Positions 23,236-35,070 are shown, counted from the stretch's first letter. The stretch: 64,000 nucleotides of DNA from Epiperipatus broadwayi (GCA_028023455.1 JAQFVV010012477.1:2250150-2314149); one strand, 5' to 3'. Program-made: numbers and translations. The notes: generated by a model from the sequence alone, not told the origin.

Positions 23236-23241
23236 TTTATT
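23236..23241 (-). terminator. AATAAA polyadenylation signal of the retrocopy
   Basis: AATAAA on the minus strand, about 65 nt after the stop codon and 15 nt before the A-tract, so it was part of the parental mRNA's 3' UTR. Confidence 0.75.
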
Positions 23242-23304
23242 TATCACTGATTTGACATCTAAACTGGTAATTTAAATCTTCTTGGAATTCATTTGACATC
23301 TTTC

Positions 23305-23628
23305 CTAATCATATTTATAGTTACGATGGCTTCTATATTTTCCATAATTAATAACATAGAAGAAAAGCATCATTGCAAATAATGGGTGAGTTAAACTGGC
23401 AATTCCGGCTTTCTTAGGTAACACGTATTTGTGTTGCCATCGCCAATAAGCTCTATCAAGTGCAGAACTCCAAGCCAAAGGATTCAAACTTCTTCGAGAA
23501 AACCAACATCCTAATTCACCTAATTTTAGTTGGCTAAGCGGTGTATCAGGTTTTCCATAATAACGACCAGGGTCATAAGGACCATGAATTTTTTTATCGT
23601 ACGCTTCTGGATAATCTCCTATCGCCAT
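23305..23628 (-). CDS. ATP5MF: ATP synthase subunit f, mitochondrial (intact retrogene)
   Basis: This encodes 107 residues without interruption. Subunit f is a small membrane protein of the F1Fo-ATP synthase stator/membrane region in the mitochondrial inner membrane. Family features in order are GDYPEAYDKKIHGPYDPGRYYG (1-25, shortened here), KLGELG and an RR pair (35-46), AYWRWQHKYV (60-69), PKKAGI (71-76), one membrane segment at about 78-95 (MMLFFYVINYG), and the conserved end RSHRNYKYD. The length equals that of insect homologues. The start is chosen because it matches the family N-terminus and follows a short A-rich leader. It is intronless and lies in a retrocopy, so the parental gene is elsewhere. 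Whether it is transcribed is unknown; an intact frame beside two broken copies suggests either recency or constraint. Confidence 0.9.
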   Translation of the reverse strand: MAIGDYPEAYDKKIHGPYDPGRYYGKPDTPLSQLKLGELGCWFSRRSLNPLAWSSALDRAYWRWQHKYVLPKKAGIASLTHPLFAMMLFFYVINYGKYRSHRNYKYD

Positions 23629-24809
23629 TTTAGAAAATCCAACTTCGTACTATTTTTCTTGTTGCTTCTAAGATTTAGCGTTATTACAAAATAACAATTA
23701 TTGGATAAGGTAATGTTTAAATTGCAGAAGTTTATAAAGAATTTAAACCGTCATTTTTTTTATTTTTTTTTTGTCTATTTCTTTTTTAAAAAATTTCAAT
23801 TTTCGTTAAAACAAATGTTCAGTAATACCACAATCATTGAGAAATCAATATTTTTTATCATTCTATTTTTCATCTTCTTTGCCACACCTTTTTGATAGGC
23901 ATGTTTAAACCAAATGCATCTGCAGATTTAGAAGGTTGTAAAATCCTACATACGGATTTTTTCCATAATCTTGCTTTCAGTGATTTTAAAATCTTAAGAA
24001 TGCATAATTTGTGCGTGCATTATTACGCAATGTAAATAAAGTTTATTATTTAATCATATAAATACCATGTAGTCAATATACGAATAAAATATTTCATTAT
24101 CATACTACTGTAGAAAATCTACATATGCGTACCTTAAATTTAAATATGCTAATCACAAATAATTATTCATATACACACCTCCTACTCCCGCTAAGACTTT
24201 TTCGTGTATTGGTGTATAAGGAAGGTAATAGTGGCGCGTATGTTTTGTCCACTACAGCGCAGCGGAGTGTGTGCATACTGTTGATGAGATAATTGCCTTA
24301 GTTTAAGTTCATGGGTTGCAACGTATATGCATATATTGCACTCGTACCAGAATTAAGGGATGGAGAACTTTCTTCATTTAAAATATAAAGTTAATAGATT
24401 ATAATTATTTAGTGTGCGCACGTACAAATTAACACACACGGAGGCACAAGCTTATTTATACTCCTTATTCTTTTTTTTTCTATTTGATATTGATGTTTAA
24501 TAAACCTATTTTGTTACTTCAAATTGTACTTAAATTTTATTTAATCTTACCGATGACTTGCCAATTAGTATTGAGATAATACCGTCAGAGCGTAGCAAAG
24601 AGATTAACTTCAAATAGAATATTTTTAATATACTATATTTGGGAAGTCCGGTTTCAATTTCGATTTATTGGAAGATTCTATACACAACTAATTTCTCTGC
24701 AGTACTTATAACTCTTTTATATTCCTTTTGACTTGTTAAATGTAACAATAGAACATTGAAAACTGTGCTAAAATTTTAGCATCGAGTTATTGGTCTATTT
24801 CTAAAAATT

Positions 24810-25500
24810 ACCAAGATATTTAAATCCATTTCTATTCTTAAACTGATAAACTATATGGAATGTTTCAGGAGCTTCTTCCAATATTGGCTGATAAAGAACT
24901 TCACCTTTATGTATACTAATTACTAATCAAATATCCATAATGGTTGCATGCAATAGACTAAATCATTTTGCAGATTAGCTTTTGCATTGAAAAAAATACA
25001 ACAATCATATCATACTGTAAATCCAGAAACCAATATGGTGAATTTCTTATTGTGCTTTTAGTTACTACAAATTGAAATTTATCTACCAATCTGAACCATA
25101 ACTCTTTATGAAGCAACCTATAAGTATTCCAAATACCATTGTCAAAAAGTATAAACAATTTTTGAAATATTGCACACAATTGTTTAGTATCAGATGTTTT
25201 GAAATGTCTTGCATATAATAATGGGTGTTCTTAATGAATCATGTAAGAACTGCTTAATACACATAACCAACTTTACCAGTCAACGCTTAATTTCAAGTCT
25301 TGATAATGACGTGGTTCCAAAATTGAGTCATTTTACTTGACCAAATCCATAAAATCAATACATAAATCATAATTTGGCTCCTGGATTTTTCTCTTATATT
25401 TCTTGACAACAAAACTTGATGTCTCTACTGTTCCCTGATTCTCTAAAACAACCCTAAATCACTGCAAGTTATCCAACAAACATTTTTAAACTACTTGTCA
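24810..25500 (-). pseudogene. Unidentified decayed coding-like stretch (copy in B)
   Basis: Same remnant as at 14340-14960. The cleanest frame is 24958-25179 (LFILFDNGIWNTYRLLHKEL, FRLVDKF, PYWFLDLQYD). Upstream, KKYKRKIQEPNYDLCIDFMD is readable and extends 31 bp further than in the other copy. Frameshifts and stops separate the runs. No family recognised. Confidence 0.35.
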
Positions 25501-26064
25501 TAAACAACTATTAATCGTTTAACAACATTACAAGTCTTTTCTACCTTTGGAGTGTAATTAATGGGAATAATAAAGATAATTTTTAAGATAAGCAAGAAGA
25601 ACACTTTCCTGAACCATATATATAATTCGTAAAAATGATCAATGAATTTGAACTAAAATATGATCACCCATATTTTAAACTTTTCGGGCATCTTCCTCAG
25701 ACCCTGATTCTAGTTTTGGAATCACAAAAAGCTCTTGTGATTTCACTAAGCTAGATTTTTTGTTTGAACTATATCTTTAAATGACTCCATTCATGTATTA
25801 TTATCCAAAAGATATCAAAATAATTTTTCTAGTTGTTCGAAATTTCATTAACCTTTAGAAGACTCTCAATAATTAAAAAGAATTTTATTATAACAAAAGA
25901 TTTTTTTTATTATATTATTTACTTTATATATATATCTGAAAAGACTGAATATGGGGCAACAAGGGCTCTGAAAGTGCTAAGTCTGCAAATTAGAATATAT
26001 AAAAAAGCCTACAAATTATTACATAAAAAAAAAAGTTTCAGCGTATTAATATATATATATATTT

Positions 26065-26620
26065 ATTGTAACCAGAAAAGAGATAAGAAGGGGGAGTAAG
26101 GTGAGAGACGAAAATGAAAGAAAGGAAGAAGAAAAGAGAGAGAAATAGACTGAAGAAAAGAAATCTATTAGAGATGAAATAAGGTGCTGAGAGAGAGATA
26201 GAGATTGTACCAATATAAAGGAAATGAGATGATGGGGGGGGGGTGAAAGACAAAAGAAAAGAATGAAAGAAAGAGAAATAGACTGAAAAAAATATCGAAT
26301 GAGAAATGAAAGACAGAGGGCGCTAATTGTAACCTATATAAAAGAAATGAAGAGATAAGATGAAGATAGGATGGAATGAAGTAGAAGATAAAAGAAGAGA
26401 GAGATGAGATGAAATGAAGATAAAATGCTGAAATGAAGATGATGATGAAGATAAGGTGAAGATGGAATGAAGGAGATGATGATGAAATAAAGAGAAAGAG
26501 ATGAGATGAAATGGAAGAAAGATGAGAATGATGATGAAAGGATGAAAGGATGGAGATGAGATAGGGTGGAATTATTATAAGATGTAAGAAAAGATGGAAG
26601 GAAGAGGAGATGGAAGATAA
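26065..26620 (+). repeat. Purine-rich tract (second copy)
   Basis: Duplicate of 15560-16110: GAGA, GATGA and AAGA motifs with a G-run at 26234-26242. Confidence 0.9.
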
Positions 26621-27317
26621 GATAAGAGACTCCTAATGACTTGGCTCAGTGGGGTTACAGTAAATGTAAGAAAGAATGATGATCCAGAGATGTATAATCG
26701 GATAGAGACCAAATCCAATACCAATGCAAATATAACTATTATGGCATATTAATAATCTACCACTAAACAATACAAAAGATAATTTAAATCATTAATTAAT
26801 AGTTATTAGAATCGACCTATCAACAGATCACACACTCTGAATAACAATAAATGATACTTTGTTTGGAAGGATAATCTCACTAAATAATAACTAACAAGGC
26901 AACAAGAGTAAACGATCTCAGGGGTTTTAAAACTAAACTCTTGTGCAAAATAAAAGTTTAAGTTGCCTAATAAATAATTGCTAGGATGAATAAACAGGTG
27001 AGTGATATCTTGGCTGACCATAAAATAATCATCTTATGTTCAATCATGGAATAATAAACAAAACAAATATTAATCCAAAGATTTAATGAATCAATCTAAA
27101 TTTAAATTAATAATGGCCTATTACCCAAGACATTATTCGAGCAAGGAAAAGGGCAAGGGTACTTTTTATGCCTTGCCCCATACTCACAGACAACCTACTA
27201 AGGACCTTAAATGCAGATGGATTATAATTCTTTAAACATATAAGATGATGATAGACAATGTGCAGCTAATATAAGATAATGTGCAGCCTTTTAAAATAAT
27301 AGATAATAAATACTCTT

Positions 27318-28583
27318 CTGAAGCACTAATATTCTTTATCTCATATTGCATAATCTTCAGTCTGAGAAGATATAATGATAACTTAAAAATCAACTTTTAA
27401 ATGAGCATTCAATTAAGTATCTGATATAATGTAATTATCTGTTACTGTGATTCAATCTGAGAATCACTTAAATTAGAATGGTTTTATAATTTAAACCAGT
27501 ATCAAAATATATTTTATATACTTTATGATATGTTTATGAACTTTTGAACTCAAGATAATAATATTTTTCATATAAAAGTAAAACAAACAGAAACAAAACT
27601 TTTTGAAATAATAATAATATGGTTTATTAAGAACAATATAAAAAAAATATTTACAAACAAAATTTATTATAAACATTGCCAATATAGCGCTGGAATCTTT
27701 TTACAAATATTTTGACTTTTAAACTTTATTTTTGGTTTACAAAAATATAAACAATTTCTCTGGCTACAGTTACTGAGTATCCCTCTTAAACTCTTTTAAA
27801 ATTGTTTATCTTGATAAACAAAATAATAAAATAAATAAATACATACAAGAGCAAGCAGAGGCTATTTAATATTAAATTCTAATCTCTTTTAACAATTAGA
27901 GATTCCCAATCTTTAAACTTCAATTACAATGGTCTAAGTTTAATAAGCACAATTCTATTTTTTTCATTAGCATATTTAATAATATTGTGGTGTTATCTAA
28001 CAATCAGAATAACACACAAATAGGTTTATATTTATTACCCTAAGCTTAACAAACGCTAAGCTGGAATAAGCATATTCAGCATATATTTTAAAAATTTACC
28101 ACTAGTTACACTAACATTACTAATATTATAGCTAGTGATATATTTAAATCAGACTAAACTAATTTTAAACTAAATTAGATGCATGGGGTATTCACTCATC
28201 AGAGGTCATTTATACACTTTTTAAATAAATTCTGTCCACATAAAATTATTACCCTAAGTGTTTTAAAATTAAAAATTTAAAAGACTTACAAATCCATTGG
28301 CAAAAACTCTGGATGAACATATTAAAATTAGTATGTGTGAATTGCCACTTATACCATATGCATAATTTAACATACTTAAAAATAAATATAAATTATTGTT
28401 GGTTGGCTTGTGGATGATAAAACTATCATAGCAACACAATTCAAACATTGATATACCTATAAGCATTAAAATAGCTATCACAACCTGAAGAAGCAAAGTT
28501 CCTCAAACAAACATATCTTGTCATCACATATCTAAAACAAATGCAACATCACCTACTGTGGTGGAACTAGCATTAATTCATCA
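27318..28583. other. A+T-rich DNA after unit A+B, nothing recognised
   Basis: Not homologous to the sequence following copy B' at 16771. No coding or repeat feature was identified. Confidence 0.5.
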
Positions 28584-28893
28584 TGAGTGATAGGCAAAAA
28601 TAAGTACATATATGCTTTGCAGAGCTGAATAAGAATGTGGTGGCTTCCAAAATACCTAACTTTGAGGCAAAAAATAGGATGCCTGGACCTTGTCTACAAT
28701 GCATCAGGAACAGGAAAGATGCACCAGGAAAGTATGATCCTCTCTCATGGGATTCCAGTACTTCAAAATGGGATTACAATCACTAGGAATATAAATATTG
28801 GGTATACAATAACCCTCAATGGGAACAAGCACTATCAACTCATGGAAAAGCAATACAATAAGGATGGAGGACCTTGTCTACTTCATTAAGCAT
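28584..28893 (+). pseudogene. Unidentified decayed coding-like stretch
   Basis: A plus-strand frame beginning MSDRQK has three internal stops but otherwise reads as protein for about 100 codons, with segments such as FAELNKNVVASKIPNFEAKN, GPCLQCIRNRKDAPGKYDPL, SWDSSTSKWDYNH and YWVYNNPQWEQALSTHGKAI. The Trp/Tyr/Asn-rich composition is unlike neighbouring frames. It might be a transposable-element protein piece; I do not recognise it. Confidence 0.3.
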
Positions 28894-31141
28894 ACTTCTA
28901 ATAATTAACAAAGCCTAGCACTATGAGGCTAACAAATACTAAACTAATGACAAGATATAGACTTCACATAAACTAACTAAGTCATCACTAAGAATTTTAA
29001 AAAATTACAACATGCATACTCAATGTGAGAACCAACAATGCAAAACTGTGTCAACTGACTAATATAAGAATTACTTAAAATTAAATGCATATAAAAATTC
29101 TAGGCAAAGATACAATGCACACATAATGAAACATTAAATATTAAATACTAAAATATAGTGATTATTGGACTTTTAAAAAATTGCAAATTAAATGTGAGAA
29201 TATTAATTCTCAATACACCTACTAAAAATATTTGCAGTTATTATTAATGTAGCATTTATCAAACAAATGAATGGAAACCCTCTGATAAACCTCTTTGGCT
29301 GATTTAAAATAAGATTGAGTGAAATACCACCCATATAAATAAACTAAGACTGAGTTATTTAACTCTCTGCACATAAAGATAATAATATAAATTAAATAAA
29401 ATTATCAAATAAAAATTAACTTGTGAAATGCTTAACAAATATAATAATATAAATTACCTGAGAATGGTAAAATATTTACTCATTCTAATAAACCCATTAA
29501 GATTAAAATTATAACCTTAGTCTACCTGGCATATTTATGCTAAATTGTATTACACATATTTTAAAAACAAAATGTATAGCATAAATATTTTTCTGGTTTC
29601 TCTTTTTTCAAACCAATATAAAACACAAAATATAAAAAATATATATACAGTAACTTCAGTTCATAGTTTCAGTTGGTTTTTCTGTTCAAGACATGTATAT
29701 AATTTATTGAGGACAATTTATCTGATGGTATTCCAAGATTCTGGTCAAAACATTCATAAGCATGGCAATGATTTCTAAAAATGAAACATGTTTGATAGTT
29801 CTTTAAAGATATTTTAATTTCTTCCTTTAAAGATATTCTATATAGTAAAACATTGAAATAATAAGAATAGCCCGGCATTAGAAAAACAAATTCTTCAGCT
29901 GAGAACATTATTATAAGGTCCCAGGTTTAGATGTACAATAATATAGCTTTATCATTTTTAATTCCATTTTTCTCTTTTAAAAGAACATATTTTTTTAAAA
30001 CAGTTTTTTTTTTTTATGGAATTATTTTCTCATATAATATTTTAAGATTTGTTTCTAAAGAATTTTTCTTTACTCTTCTCAACATAAGAGTAGAATTATT
30101 TTGCAATTAGAAAATTTCATCTGTTTAGGAGCTAGGAATAATTGTCACAATTTTACATATAGATAAATGCAAATATAACAGTTCATTATATATTTGACAG
30201 ATAAAAGTTTATCATTAATAATTGTAGTTTATAGCATTTTATCCAACTGTTTTAGAAGTAGATAATTAATTTATCATAATGAATAATACACTCCTAGTTG
30301 AATATTAGGCAAAATTAATTTTATAACTATATTATACGCTTGACAGACAATATTCATCCTTTCTTAATTTAGTGTAGAATATTTTTTTCTTTGAGAAAAC
30401 TATTTTAAAACAAGCCATTATTATAACAGGAGTATATTGGAGTCAATATCAGGTATCACTAATCGAATCTTGGACTTAAAATCAGTTTTAATAACAAAGA
30501 GATTTACGCATTTTTAACTATAATAAAGTTCATTACAAATGTCTTTCAATTTTCCTTGTTTAAGTTTTAGCTTATTTAGATAATTACTAAGTATTCTCCA
30601 ACTATAAAAGTTCAGTACAATAAAAATATTTAGCCATAAAAATAATAAAAATTGGGACCCAAAATTTTTTTTTAGAAAAAAAAAAAGTCATGCAATTAGA
30701 AGACATAAAATTTCCTTTAAACATTTTGTTACTATAGCTTTAAAGTTGACTGAAAGTTGATATCAAGAAATGTTACCTTTTTCTAGCAATTGCAATTCAT
30801 AATTATAGAACAATTAGATATACTTTTAACATACTTTTGCTTTTAATAAAAATAATAAACTTTTTTTTAAAAAATTGCAGCTTTTTTTTTTTAAGAAAAG
30901 AAAAGTTTTCAGGAGCATGCACACAACAACAACACACAAATATGAATAAAAATCCTCTATTTTTAACCTGATAATTTCTACACCTCCCTTAATTTTCATG
31001 TCAATTTCTTTTTAAAATAACCAATCAATACAAGTTATTTTATACTTAACTCTAACACTTTTAGTTGAGCTGAGAAACTGTTTACTGATGCAATTGATCT
31101 AATTATTTGAAATTCACGTGATTTAACGGCTTCTAAATTAC
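28894..31141. other. A+T-rich DNA, nothing recognised
   Basis: Homopolymer A and T runs only. A minus-strand frame of 79 codons at 29669-29908 has no recognisable family or supporting signals. Confidence 0.5.
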
Positions 31142-31288
31142 AAAAGAAATAAAATATTAGGGATGTGGTTTAAGTAAGAATACAATAAGTAAGTCCACAT
31201 AGCATTCTTTTAATATATATCATTGATAATTTTCATTGGTATTTATTACATCTCATCTTGCCTTTCAAAAATGAACTACTACAGATCA

Positions 31289-31690
31289 TGTCTTATCTTG
31301 ATCGGTTTGAGCATTCACCATCTCAAACTAATGCATGTACAAATAGATAACACATAGCCAGTGGCAAGAATGGGCCAATACGTGATGATGCCCACTGATT
31401 CCGAATGTTTTCAATTAAAGATGGAAATCTGACAATAAATAATCAAGCTTTTTTAAATAGGTTCAGAGAACTACTGTCACGCAGCTGAATGACTTACACC
31501 GACACCAGGCAAGCTGTCATATACAGCCAACAGTCTTACCAGGCCTACTTATAAAGCAGGATGTTGCAGAATGGCTAGAAGTGGTAGAAAATCTATAAAG
31601 GCACAAGAAGTCCCTTCTGCCATATTTCACCTTACATTTGGGGGCTATTCCTCAACAACTGTTGCCTCTGGAATGTGTCCATTGTAAATA
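31289..31690 (+). repeat. Solo gypsy LTR (duplicate in A')
   Basis: Copy of the solo LTR at 22387-22790, carried along in the segmental duplication and more decayed. Confidence 0.7.
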
Positions 31691-32200
31691 TAATATAAAT
31701 GCATAAATAATTCTGAAGTGAATATACTTTCTTAAGTATTTCAAAACTTTACTTAATTGGAAAAATCCATTATTGTATTATCAATCATCTATTCGAATAA
31801 GAGTAAAGAATATTGTATTTTAGTAAGTTATCATTGAGATATAATCTTCATAACATAAATTATAATTCTGCCACTCACATGAAATTTATGTTTCAACTCA
31901 AAATAAAATATTTTTTAGTAAGTTTATTACAGTTCATTCCCTTCTCGGGCCTAAAAAACTTGACATGAATTTATAATAATACAATATCAGGAATTGATAA
32001 TCTGCAGCTCGCAAGACACAAAGATAATGCATTTTATATTTTCAGTTGTAATATATAAATATTTACATTTTTCTAAAAAGAAAGAGAGAGAGAAAAGCTA
32101 TTTTTCTTGTTTTTTTAAGTATTTAAACACATTTATTTATCAGTGATTTGACATCTAAACAAGTAATTTAAATCTTCTTGGAATTCATTTGACATCTTTC

Positions 32201-32478
32201 CTAATCATATTTATAGTTACGATGGCTTCTATATTTTCCATAATTAATAACATAGAAGAAAAGCATCATTGCAAATAATGGGTGAGTTAAATTGGTGATT
32301 CCGGCTTTCTTAAGTAACACGTATTTGTGTTGCCATCGCCAATAAGTTCTATCAAGTGCAGAACTCCAAGCCAAAGAATTCAAACTTCTTCAAGTAAACC
32401 AACATCCTAATTCATTTAATTTTAGTTGGCTAAGTGGTGTATTAGGTTTTCCATAATAATGACCAGGGTCATATGGAC
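32201..32478 (-). pseudogene. 3' fragment of ATP synthase subunit f retrocopy
   Basis: Codons from about 18 to the stop are present, together with the 3' UTR, A-tract and target-duplication sequence (32098-32111). Codon 45 is TGA instead of CGA (32390-32392). Further replacements include P50S, A60T, P71L, A77T and S78N, mostly C-to-T or G-to-A changes. The 5' codons are absent. Together with 13100-13155 it makes up one whole, broken gene copy. Confidence 0.93.
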
Positions 32479-33109
32479 GAATTCGATTTCATTTTTTTTC
32501 TTCATGAATAGTATATTTTTAAGAACTACTTATAATCTCTATTCGACCATAGATTTTTGAAATATGAAGTATTTACAATTTAATGTCATGAATTTATAGC
32601 ATTTTTGAAGAGAAAGTTTTATATACCTGTTAAGGATAAATTAATGTGCAAACATTTATGGATAATCAAACTTTTGTATTAGTAAGAGAATATTGAAATT
32701 AATAGGATAACATTGCTAAGTTAGCATTACTTTTGTTTTATTTAGTTATAATTAGAGATCAATTATTTACTTATATTGATGATTATCTGTCTTTTCTACA
32801 TATGTGTGGTCATGTGTATAAGTAGTATGAGATAGTGTGGATAGTTGAAGGATGCCCTTAAAAGTCTGAATTTAAATCCCCTATATTTAAATATCATTGG
32901 TAATTTAAGTTTGTAGGTTATGTTTAAGTCTTTGTTTTTTATCTTTATAAATCTCCTTTTGTTAAGAAATGGCTTCCAAATTCGTAGAGTATATTAAAGT
33001 TATTATTTTTATCTTTTCAAGAATCTTTTTAACGTTTCACTTTCAGTATAAGTTTAATTTACCATTGATGAGTGTTTTGATCCGTGAGAAATATTAAAGT
33101 TTATCTGTC
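32479..33109 (-). repeat. Spacer containing an R470 fragment
   Basis: At about 32760-32890 a minus-orientation fragment of the ~470-bp family is present (GGTCATGTGTATAAG, AGTATGAGATAGTGTGGATAG, AAGTCTGAATTTAAATCCCC). The rest is unassigned A+T-rich DNA. Confidence 0.65.
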
Positions 33110-33775
33110 TCATTCTTTGTCATTAATTTTATTCCATTACAAGTGATTTATCTAATAGGCACAGATTGATATATATATATATATAAGATAGTGATATTTA
33201 GTTTTTGTTGTTTTATCTTTAATCTATTGCAAATAATGCTTCTATTTTTAGGACAACATTGAAATAATTTTACTTATTTTCAATCCATTACAAATGTGGT
33301 TCAATCTATAAGGTTATAGCAAAGATTATCATCATCGTCCTATTTTATTATAAATGGTGTTTAAGCATATGGTTTGATAAAAGATTGAATTAAGTGTTAG
33401 ATTGTTATTCATTGTTTAATATCCACCTTGGCTTAGTTTATTATTTTCCTTATGTTACAAATGAGCTACACTTCAAAAGCATTTTTATATTAGGATTGTT
33501 CTTTCTTGATTCATGTTTTATTATGTTATAAATGGCAATCAATAATTGAGTTATAATAAAGGTTATAATATCCCCATATTTTATACCTTCACAAATGCCA
33601 TTCATCTTTAGTGTGTATATTTTATTCTGTTATGAATGCCACCCAAATATTTAGGATTATTAAATAAGAGCTTAACATTACATTTTATTCTGTTAAAAAT
33701 GGTTTTGCACTTCGTGGAGCATTATTAAACCAGGACTATTGTTTTATGCTCACATTTTCATTCTGTTACAATATA
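33110..33775 (+). repeat. Degenerate minisatellite, about ten units of 50-80 bp
   Basis: The motif TTTTATTCTGTTACAAATG recurs with variation at roughly 33125, 33220, 33280, 33340, 33450, 33520, 33575, 33630, 33690 and 33755, each followed by a variable segment often containing TTTAGGATTATT. Units are far diverged, so the array is old. An AT microsatellite interrupts it at 33170-33185. Confidence 0.6.
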
Positions 33776-34530
33776 TATATACATACATATGGGTGTGTGA
33801 GTATCAAATATTAAATCACCCCTCATGTTTAAGAAATCCAGTACCATGCTCTGTGAAATATGTAAATATAATAGAGTCCATATTTCATATATATCAATGA
33901 ACAAAAAATTGCTATTAATTGAAAAGTGAACCTATCATTTAGCTTTGAGACTCAAAGGAATTGAGTACAATAAATCTCTAAGTGTGCACTCCATATATTT
34001 GTATTACAGTTATTTTTATTAAGTGATCATTTATATAGTAAAACAACATTAATGGGTTACTTATGTGCCATTTGGTTTAATGATTTTATTTGTTTTTTAC
34101 GCTCTTGTTTTCTGAGAGTTCTTATCTACAATGAGTTTTTTTTTTTTTACATGAAAAGAATGAATTTTTATGTGGTCGATTTTTTATATAGATATGTGCA
34201 ATCATGTCATATAAAACTAAATAACGGCCATTATTTTATCATGGTTGAAAAGTTACTAGCTAAAAAAGTGATTGGCTGTTGATGAAAAATATTGTTTAGA
34301 ATCTTTTTATTGTAGTCTGGATTCAGTCTGTCATCTGTCATTGGTGTAGACTTTTTGTTTTACTTAGATGCCTACAAGAGCAGATTATTTTTAAGTGAAC
34401 CAAGATTGGCATTGGATGAATGAACATCCAAATGTTACATTTTGTGAAGTTAGAGTATTGTTAAAAATAATTCATTTAAAAGTGATAATGTACTTTAGTA
34501 CAAAAACACATGGATTAGAAGCACAAATGA
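33776..34530. other. A+T-rich DNA, probable decayed LINE leader at its right end
   Basis: Nothing firm. The plus-strand ORF at 34052-34282 is aromatic-rich and has no family signal. Confidence 0.35.
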
Positions 34531-34531
34531 A

Positions 34532-35070
34532 GTGGTATTTATTATAAATAAAAAGTGGAAGAATAACATTGTGTAAATTGATGATATATGAGCCACAGAA
34601 CAAGAATAATTATTCAAATTAATGAAAATCACCAAATGAAAATGATTTATACATTCCAGCAAATTCTTTTTGTGCTAAGAAGGTAAATGATTTTTATGTG
34701 AATACACAAAATGGTTTTCATCAGATTGAACAACATTTTAAAATTATCACGAGAGACATTAATGTCAGAAAATTATTGATAAATGATCATACTGTGGAAA
34801 AATGGTTATCATGATAGAAATATGAGATGACACAGACGCGTGGAATTTGCAAAAGAAAACACTATATATTTTTTAAAAAATCTAAACTGAAATGGACTGA
34901 CATCATCAAAATAAAATTAAAAAAGAATTAAATCATATTTTGACTAACAGAAAATATATATTTCTAGATTTTATTGTTGTAAATAAATTTAGTATAGAAA
35001 GTGATCATCAAATAGTGATATATCCTGGTAGTTTAGAGAGTGGTTGAGTGTTAGACTCTAGAATAAACAA
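34532..35070 (+). pseudogene. RTE/BovB-like LINE endonuclease remnant
   Basis: The plus strand reads VVFIINKKWKNNIV, then (34640-34700) IPANSFCAKKVNDFY, then IITRDINV at 34740-34765 where the family has IxxGDFN, then a G-HR-N-R-H-R-VEFAKENT block, NHILTNRKYIFLDFIVVNK and SDHQIV at 35000-35015. These are the ordered landmarks of the APE-type endonuclease of RTE/BovB non-LTR retrotransposons, including the terminal SDH triad. Stops and frame changes show that it is dead. Such enzymes nick target DNA to prime reverse transcription. Confidence 0.8.

Larger units (their letters stand above)
23201..23663 (-). mobile_element. Processed retrocopy with 14-bp target duplication
   Basis: CTATTTTTCTTGTT occurs exactly at 23201-23214 and 23650-23663. 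Between them, on the minus strand, lie a 21-nt leader, an intronless ATP synthase f coding sequence, a ~65-nt 3' UTR, AATAAA (23236-23241) and, 15 nt later, an A-tract of 6-8 directly abutting the duplication. Leader, no introns, poly(A) signal, A-tail and direct repeats together are diagnostic of LINE-mediated retroposition of an mRNA. Confidence 0.93.
22240..27317. repeat. Complete unit (A+B) of the segmental duplication
   Basis: This 5.08-kb unit holds, from left to right, a solo gypsy LTR, the ATP synthase f retrogene, the unidentified coding remnant and the purine-rich tract. Its left 1.33 kb (A) recurs at 31142-32478 and its right 3.74 kb (B) at 13100-16770, both in the same orientation. 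The left edge is at AAAAGAAATAAAATATTAGG and the right edge at AATAAATACTCTT. It is the best preserved copy: it keeps many CpGs lost in the two partial copies. No terminal inverted repeats are seen at the edges. Confidence 0.92.
31142..32478. repeat. Segmental duplication copy A' (left part of the unit)
   Basis: Matches 22240-23573 onward in the same orientation at about 95% identity by eye. The right end stops inside the retrogene at the sequence TCATATGGAC (TCATAAGGAC in the complete unit), the same point where copy B' begins. At least fourteen CpGs of the complete copy are TpG or CpA here, against one in the other direction. Confidence 0.93.
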
